A stretch of DNA of 64,000 nucleotides from Chelonoidis abingdonii (Eukaryota > Chordata > Testudines > Testudinidae). Shown piece by piece: positions 58,291 to 64,000 of this stretch (its first letter is position 1; each line of letters opens with the position of its first letter). The stretch covers positions 3,007,734-3,071,733 of the forward strand of contig NC_133770.1 of assembly GCF_003597395.2 (NCBI RefSeq). The letters run 5' to 3'. The translations under genes and the position numbers were made by a program. The notes under the pieces were generated by a model that saw nothing but the letters and a program-made list of their open reading frames with translations, was not told where the DNA came from and made no database searches.

Positions 58291-58511
58291 CAGTCTCCAG
58301 ATTTTGGAATGGACCAAATGTTATCAGAGTTGGTTGCAACACTACCTTTGTTGATTCAGCTCAGGGAGACTTGCTTAGAGATTGGATACGTGGAAGGACC
58401 AGTTCAGTGTATTTTCGGAAAGGCAATAATTAATAAACTGGACTGACCTGGCCATTTCAACAACTTTTAACAGTATTTTTGGTTGCAGTTTCATTTACAT
58501 AGACACTCAAG

Positions 58512-58697
58512 TTAAGCGTGTTCATCTAAATGTCTTAACCATTGAATAGCTGAGGGAAAAGCATTGTGCAAGGCCATGGGAGAACCAGGCAGCCCTTCCC
58601 GATGGCTGCAGCCTGCAGATATATGATCTAGGTGTTCTAACTGGCCACAGTGGCAAAGAGGAGAGTCATGGCTGCCCCACTCTGAGGCATTTGTCAC
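58512..58697 (-). mobile_element. LINE ORF2 C-terminal fragment with zinc-finger-like motif
   Basis: The minus strand encodes CHCGQLEHLDHISAGC followed by a short linker and LHNAFPSAIQWLRHLD. The CxCG...H....C block plus the A..WL..LD ending is typical of the extreme C-terminus of a LINE reverse transcriptase other than the CR1 copies here. Only about 60 residues remain. Confidence 0.55.
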
Positions 58698-58714
58698 ATC
58701 AGCACATTCTTTAA

Positions 58715-58942
58715 CTGTGAGGGGAATTAACAGTTGGAATAATTTACCTAGGGATACGGTGGATTCTCTGTCACCTGAAGATGGTAACTCAAGACTGGCT
58801 AACTTCTAAAAGATCTGCACTAGCTCAGACAGCTGGGGTGGACTCGATGCAGAAATTACGGGAGGTTCTTTGGCATGTGTCATGCAGGAGGTCAGACAAG
58901 ATGATCATAATGGTCCCTTCTGGCCTTAAACACTATGAAAGC
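58715..58942 (+). mobile_element. CR1 LINE 3' end
   Basis: ATGCAGGAGGTCAGACAAGA, then ATGGTCCCTTCTGGCCTTAA, preceded by a decayed ORF2 end (AATAATTTACCTAGGGATAC). Plus-strand 3' tail. Confidence 0.8.
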
Positions 58943-59039
58943 CGGCCAGCCGTACAGACAGGTGTCTCCCTTAGACAATGTCCCTGCCCCAGAGGAGCTC
59001 AAAGCTGTCTAAGGGAGACAGGAGAATGTTTTTATGTAG

Positions 59040-59160
59040 CTACATCTGGGTAATTAATGAATTGAATTTATTAAATTTAATGAATTGTATTCATTAATTA
59101 TTTGAATTAATGAAGTCATTAATTGTATTCCTTAAATTGTATTTAATGAATTGTAAACAC
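59040..59160. repeat. AT-rich degenerate tandem repeat
   Basis: Variants of ATTAATGAATTG repeated about ten times. Confidence 0.8.
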
Positions 59161-60169
59161 TGGAGATACTTTGCAGTGTCATCTGAGGAGCTCAAAGAGC
59201 CTGACAATTGTCCAACCTGCTTCGAGAACCGAAATGAACGGATATGCCTGTTACTGTGCCTTGAAGGACGGGGCTGTACCAAGTGGCGCCGTGCTCCCAG
59301 GCCCATCTGCTGGGGCGCTCAGAGCACTCACTGTCTGGCTTGGGTAGAGGAACTTTGATTAAGCCACACAAACCCCTGCTAAGAAGGCGAGAAATTTGGG
59401 TTTCCACAACCAGTCAGTACAGGAGTTGGGAATAGAACCCAGGACCGCTGCTCTGATCAGGGAAAATTCAACTGACAATGCTGCCATTTGCACATCACTG
59501 GGTTTAATCCAGCTAGTAGAGGTAACTAGCTGTCAGTTAACTTGAGTCGCAGGTGCACGTTTACACACACGTGGAGCCTGGCTCGAAGCGGGCAGCTCTG
59601 CACAGTTTATAAATCCCAGTGTCCAACCAATTAAGGAAAAAGACTCATTTGGGAGAGTGGAAGATCCGAGGACTCAGAGACATCCAAGGTGCCAAGCTGG
59701 AGTCATCAGCGCTGGGTTAGTCACAGCCAGGGGAGCAACCAGCCTGCCATGTCTGTGAATAGAAAGCTGCAGCATCCTCGCACCTGTAATAAATGGGGTG
59801 CTGCTGAGCATGCCTTTTATTCCTGACCCCGCGCCCCTCCCCCCAGCATATGCACCCCTGTTGGGAAGTGTCAATCATGGATCCTCCCTGACTGACTGGA
59901 AGAGTTTGGCTCAGTCACCTGCAGGGAGCAGTGATGCAGCTCTGAGCACCAACAGCCCCATCACCAAAGGAGAGGCTCAGCGCCTCCCCAGGAAGTGTGA
60001 ATTAGCTGATTGTCCCTGCTGGGGATCCCAGTGACTCTCCCTGAGCAGAGAGGTTGTTCTGCTTGTGCAGAGCGGTTCTGTGAGGGGGGAAGGGCCGCTC
60101 TCCAGTAGTCAGGGGGATGGTGAACATTTGGGGTCTGAAGCCAGCTGGGTCCGGCTTGGTAAGGACTCT
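59161..60169. other. Unassigned stretch
   Basis: No supported feature. Confidence 0.35.
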
Positions 60170-60171
60170 TA

Positions 60172-60570
60172 GGGTCTGTCCACACCACAGTGTAAGTCCA
60201 GGGTTAGGAGAACTCAAGTTGGCAAACCCAACCTAGGGCTTGAGCGTCTACACTCATTTGTAACCCCAGGTTCGGAATTGTTGCACTCAGGTCCCTCGGG
60301 GGCCCCAGTGTCCAACCACCCTTGTCCCAGACTTTCCTAGCCCCCTCCCAACTCCTTTGTCAGTGGTGCAGCGTGAGAAAACTTGATTGTCCACAGGACG
60401 AAGCAAGCTGACCCAGGGACTGTGGGATACTTTTGGCAGCCCTGGGTCCCAGCTTGACTCAGGCTCAGAACCTCCACCTCTGTGGGGTCCTGGAGCTGAG
60501 CCGGAAGGAGGGTTAGGCCTGAGCCTGGGTTCAAAGCCTGGGCTTACACTGCAGTGTGGACACACCCTGA
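60172..60570. mobile_element. DNA transposon (MITE-like) with 32-bp inverted ends
   Basis: Left AGGGTCTGTCCACACCACAG ... TCCAGG; right, inverted, AGGGTGTGTCCACACTGCAG ... CCCAGG. About 400 bp, non-coding. Confidence 0.8.
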
Positions 60571-61914
60571 GCCACAGACTACCCTTATTGACAGGTGAGA
60601 AGTGGTAATGGGGAAATCCCCCTTACAAGGAGAAATGGGGCAGAGCTGATCGCCCCCATAAAGCTGCCGACGTAAAGGCTGCTGAGCGCTGGGAAGGGAG
60701 TGATCCGCTGGGAGAGCTCATCCCTCTTGTCAGTCTGAGTAGCGCAAGCTGAGACCTCAGGCCACGTGCAAGGCACCGGGAACGTGGCCCTGTGGCTGTG
60801 AGGGTGGATCCTGGGAGGGGCTGCAGGAACGACGGGGATTCTGGGCACCGCTCATCAGGAGCGAGCGCCGACAACCAGGATCTGCTGCATTAACCGGTGA
60901 TAGTGAAATTACCCCATGAGCCAGGAGGGTGTGCAGGATACCAGGGTATTCCTATGCCGAGGGGGGCAGCACGGAGCTGCCATGGGATTATCGAACAGGG
61001 AGGGCCCACCTGTTTGCGGACAAGTGCGTGGAGAGGGGAGGAGCCAGAGCAGGAGGAGCTGCCAGAGTCAATTCCTCTTAAGTAAGCAGCTTTCGGCAGC
61101 TGGGGTGGGACGCCCCCTTGTGGGGAAAGACGCACTTCCGCAGCTGTGAGATGCAGGAGCACCACAGGTACCCCACTTTCCCCTGGCGCTTCTCTTGATT
61201 TCCCAAGCAGCGGGGGGGGTGACCCCCTTCCTCAGCCCCACACCGCCCTCCAGGGCTGGGATTGAGACACCAGCACCATCCTCTGCCCCATTCCCTCCCT
61301 CTCACTGACCCCCTGCCACCAGCACAATGTGCCAGCTGCCTGGTGGGTGGGGCTGTGCCCACAAGGAGGGTTCCCCCCTTGGAACAGTCAGTCTCTCCCC
61401 CATTTCTCTGTGTCTCGGTTCTCGTTCCCCAGGGGCTGAGCTCTGGTCTCCGGCCAGCATGGGCAGGGACGCAGTGATGCTTTTGGCCGGGCAATGCAAA
61501 GGGATGATGGAGGAGTGCCCTGGGGGCCCTTGGATAGACCAGTGCAATGAGGATGCTGAGCAGAGTAACCCCAGTGGAGGAATGTCCCTGCACGGGGACC
61601 TTGACCCCCAGGCACAGAACCACCAGCCCTGCGCTGCCCCAGAGCAAGGGGCATTCTGGGGCGGGGAAAGACAGGCTAACGGCAGGGACCCGTGCAGAGC
61701 CCACAGGGGCCCCTGACACAGGAGCCGAATTTAGAGCAGTGCTTGGGGCTGCTGAGCCAATGCCATGGGCACACTGGCTCCTGCAGTCTCCCCCCGCCCC
61801 TGCCTGGGAAACGGGCCCAGTCTCCCCTTTGTCGCTGGGTGATGTGACTGGGGAGGGAAGAAGGGAAATCCCTGTCTCTGGGAGATTCCATCCCTGGAGG
61901 ATGTGGAGGGAGGA
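60571..61914. other. Unassigned; weak minus-strand frame with a hydrophobic run
   Basis: A minus-strand frame (61078-62151) has a hydrophobic stretch around 61555-61640 (GSAGLVVLCLGVKVP, then VTLLSILIALVY) preceded by CCCCGCCCCAG. This might be a membrane-segment exon, but the frame also runs through the minisatellite and I see no family match. Not called as a gene. Confidence 0.25.
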
Positions 61915-62275
61915 AACCCCTGTTTGCCTGGCCAATGTGGGGGCGGACCCCATGTGCCTGGCCAATGTGGGGAGAAACCCTGTGTGCCTTGCCAATGGGA
62001 GTGGGGAACCCCCATTTGCCTGGCCAGTGGGGGTGGAGGGGGAAACCCCTGTGTGCCTGGACAATGGGGGGGGACCCCGTGTACCTGGCCAATGGGGGGG
62101 AAACCTCGTGTGCCTGGCAATGAGGGGGGGAACCCCTGTGTGCCTGGCCACTGGGGGGGAACGTCATGTGCCTGGCCAGTGAGGGGAGGAACCCCCGTGT
62201 GCCTGGCCAATGGGAGGGGGAACCCCTATGTGACTGGCCAATGGGAGTGGGGAACCCCTGTGTGTCTGGTCGAGA
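61915..62275. repeat. Minisatellite, ~12 copies of ~30 bp
   Basis: TGCCTGGCCAATG and close variants recur about every 25-36 bp, each followed by a G run and ACCCC(c/t)(g/a)TG. Unit length varies through the G runs. Confidence 0.9.
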
Positions 62276-62989
62276 GGGGGGCATTAATTCCACAGCATCC
62301 GGCACAGGCAATATCTGGTGCACTCTGGGGGGAAGAGCCCCCCCTCCCTAGCCGACTCTGGGACTCAGGTGGGGCAGGAATCCTGTGCCTGGCAAACTCC
62401 AGGCCTGGGGGAAATTCCCCGTCCTTGGGGTGAAGCGTAAACACTCCTCGCTCTGGCAGACCCAGGGAGGACCTGCGGGAAACTCTGGATCTGGCCACCA
62501 GACTGATCCTTCCCCTTCCCATACAGCCCCACCCGAGGCTGGCACACCCATTGCCCTGGGGCCCCCAAGTTCTGGCCCATTTACAAACCATGCTGTCTCC
62601 ACCTGGCTGCCCTCTCTCCCTAGTTTGTCACTCACAAATCTTTGGGAGCATTTCTCCTCCTTCCCCTCCCTGCCCACCCCAGTTGCACTCCGGACAGGAC
62701 AGGAACCCCCAGCACCCTGGGGGGGTTCCTCTTCCATCAACTGTCATTCCCAACTGCCACAGGCCTGGCCAACAACCCCTCCCAAAGCAAAGGGGCTCCC
62801 CCCCACCCCCCGCGTAACATGCTTCCCCAGCGATGTCCACCAGCCCCCCCGGAACAGGCCACCCCGCAGAGACAGCAGCCACCTAACTCACCCGCACTGC
62901 TGGGCTCTCAGGCTGACTCCTACAGTTCAGGAATGTCAGTGGCGCAGCGGAATGGCCCATGAGGCTACAGCTGCATGGCAATAAAAAAT
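62276..62989. other. Unassigned C-rich stretch
   Basis: No supported feature. Confidence 0.35.
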
Positions 62990-63185
62990 CCGCAGCAGCG
63001 AGTCGCAGGTCCCAGGTCAACTGACTCAGGCTCATGGAGCTCGGGCTGCAGGGCTAAAAACTAGCAGTGGAGACGGTCAGGCTCGAGGCGAGGCCTTGAC
63101 TCTGAGACCCTCCCCCCTCACCAGGTTTCAGAGCCTGGGCTCCAGGCTGAGCCCAAACATCTACACGGCCCAGATGTGTATGTTC
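62990..63185. mobile_element. Palindromic DNA-transposon remnant
   Basis: CTGACTCAGGCTCATGGAGC and GGCTCGAGG..., then the inverted CAGAGCCTGGGCTCCAGGCT and CATCTACACGGCC, resemble half to two thirds of the large MITE family with GTCTACAC ends seen elsewhere here. Confidence 0.55.
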
Positions 63186-63299
63186 TAGAAAATCTGTGTA
63201 AAGTGAACACACAATGGACACAAGGTTCACAGTGACTAGATACTCAACACAGTGAATATCAACAACTAGGGGGAAGGAACGCAAGCCAAAACAGAGGAA

Positions 63300-64000
63300 G
63301 AACAGGTTAAAGAATATTTGGATAAGTGAGATGTATTCAAGTCGTCAGGGCCTGAAGAAATTCATCCTGGGCTCCTTGGGGAATTAGTTGAAGCCATCTT
63401 GAACTGTTAGCAAGTCTCTTGGAGAACTCCTGGCGGGCAGCTGAGCTCCCAGAGGACTGGAGAAGAGCAGACATAGCACCTACCTTTCAAAAAGAGAACA
63501 AAGGGAACCGGGGAATAAGAGACCAGTCGGCCACATTTCGAGACTGGAACAAACGATTGAACAATCAGTTTGTAAGCACGCGGAGAATAGCAGAGTTACA
63601 AGGAATAGCCAGCAGGGATTTATCAAGAACCAGTCATGCCAAACCAACCGAATTTCCTTCTTTGACAGGGTTACTGGCCTAGTGGAGGGGGGAAGCAGTG
63701 GGTGTGATATACCTTGATGTTAGGAAGGCTTTTGACACAGTCCCACATGACATTCTCATACGCAAACTAGGGAACTGTGGTCTAGATGAAATGACTATAA
63801 GGTGGGTGCACAACTGGTTAAAAGGCTGTACTCAAAGAGCTGTTATCAATGACTCACGGTTCAACTGAGAGGGCATATCTAGTGCAGTTCCACAGTGGTT
63901 CTGGAACTATTCAATATTGTCATTCGTGACTTGGATAATGGAGTGGAGAGTATATAAGACATAAAATATGCAGATGACAGCATATGCAAAGGGCTGCAAG
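63300..64000 (+). mobile_element. CR1 LINE ORF2 fragment (reverse transcriptase), continues past the window
   Basis: Across several frame changes the plus strand encodes ENSWRAAELPEDWRRADIAP, the QGIASRDLSRTSHAKPTEF block, [20 protein letters not shown] and, at the edge, a decayed YADDS-type catalytic box (KYADDS near 63965). The reverse-transcriptase order is intact but the frames are broken. Confidence 0.85.

Overview
The window looks like vertebrate nuclear DNA, most likely turtle. This is inferred from long intron-sized gaps between coding pieces, many CR1 LINE fragments (ORF1 esterase, reverse transcriptase and 3' ends), hAT-type non-autonomous transposons, and solo LTRs with 5-bp target duplications. 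Two N gaps (17966-17990 and 48940-49844) and noisy, indel-rich sequence beside them mark it as draft long-read assembly. No bacterial, CRISPR or operon structure is present.

Only one protein-coding gene can be supported strongly. At 1993-5731 (+) lies the large terminal exon of a multidomain protein. It has a stonustoxin (SNTX)-type N-terminal region related to MACPF/CDC pore-forming folds, a helical segment, a thioredoxin-like region and two fibronectin type III domains. These are followed by an AIG1/GIMAP-like P-loop GTPase domain and a C-terminal helical region interrupted by a Cys/His-rich patch. A splice acceptor sits at 1991-1992, and no first coding exon is recognisable upstream. The frame shifts by one base near 4535, inside the GTPase domain, so the locus is either a young pseudogene or carries an assembly error.

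The rest is mostly repeat. From 5.87 to 7.55 kb a CR1 is split by a hAT element, which is itself split by a solo LTR; both inner elements have exact target duplications. From 8 to 15 kb there are CR1, LTR, DNA-transposon and foldback fragments, including a 104-bp palindrome at an LTR edge. At 16-20 kb the same ~1.97 kb sequence appears twice across a 25-N gap, which is probably a false duplication. At 19.6-21.3 kb the DNA is CG-rich and LTR/exon-like. From 22 to 37.5 kb there are a hAT transposase tail, three clean solo LTRs, a hAT element and a CR1 reverse-transcriptase remnant. At 38.7-39.5 kb there is a nine-copy 90-bp minisatellite.

From 40 to 49 kb, two or three diverged copies of one GC-rich segment are arranged in tandem, one carrying a 1.39 kb transposon with an internal minisatellite. 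The last 14 kb holds a possible first exon of a small secreted protein (53.8 kb, minus), a hAT element, LINE fragments including a zinc-finger-like LINE C-terminus, a palindromic DNA-transposon remnant, a ~30-bp minisatellite and a CR1 reverse-transcriptase fragment that runs off the right edge. I could not assign the GC-rich single-copy stretches at 31-34, 50-53 and 55-58 kb.
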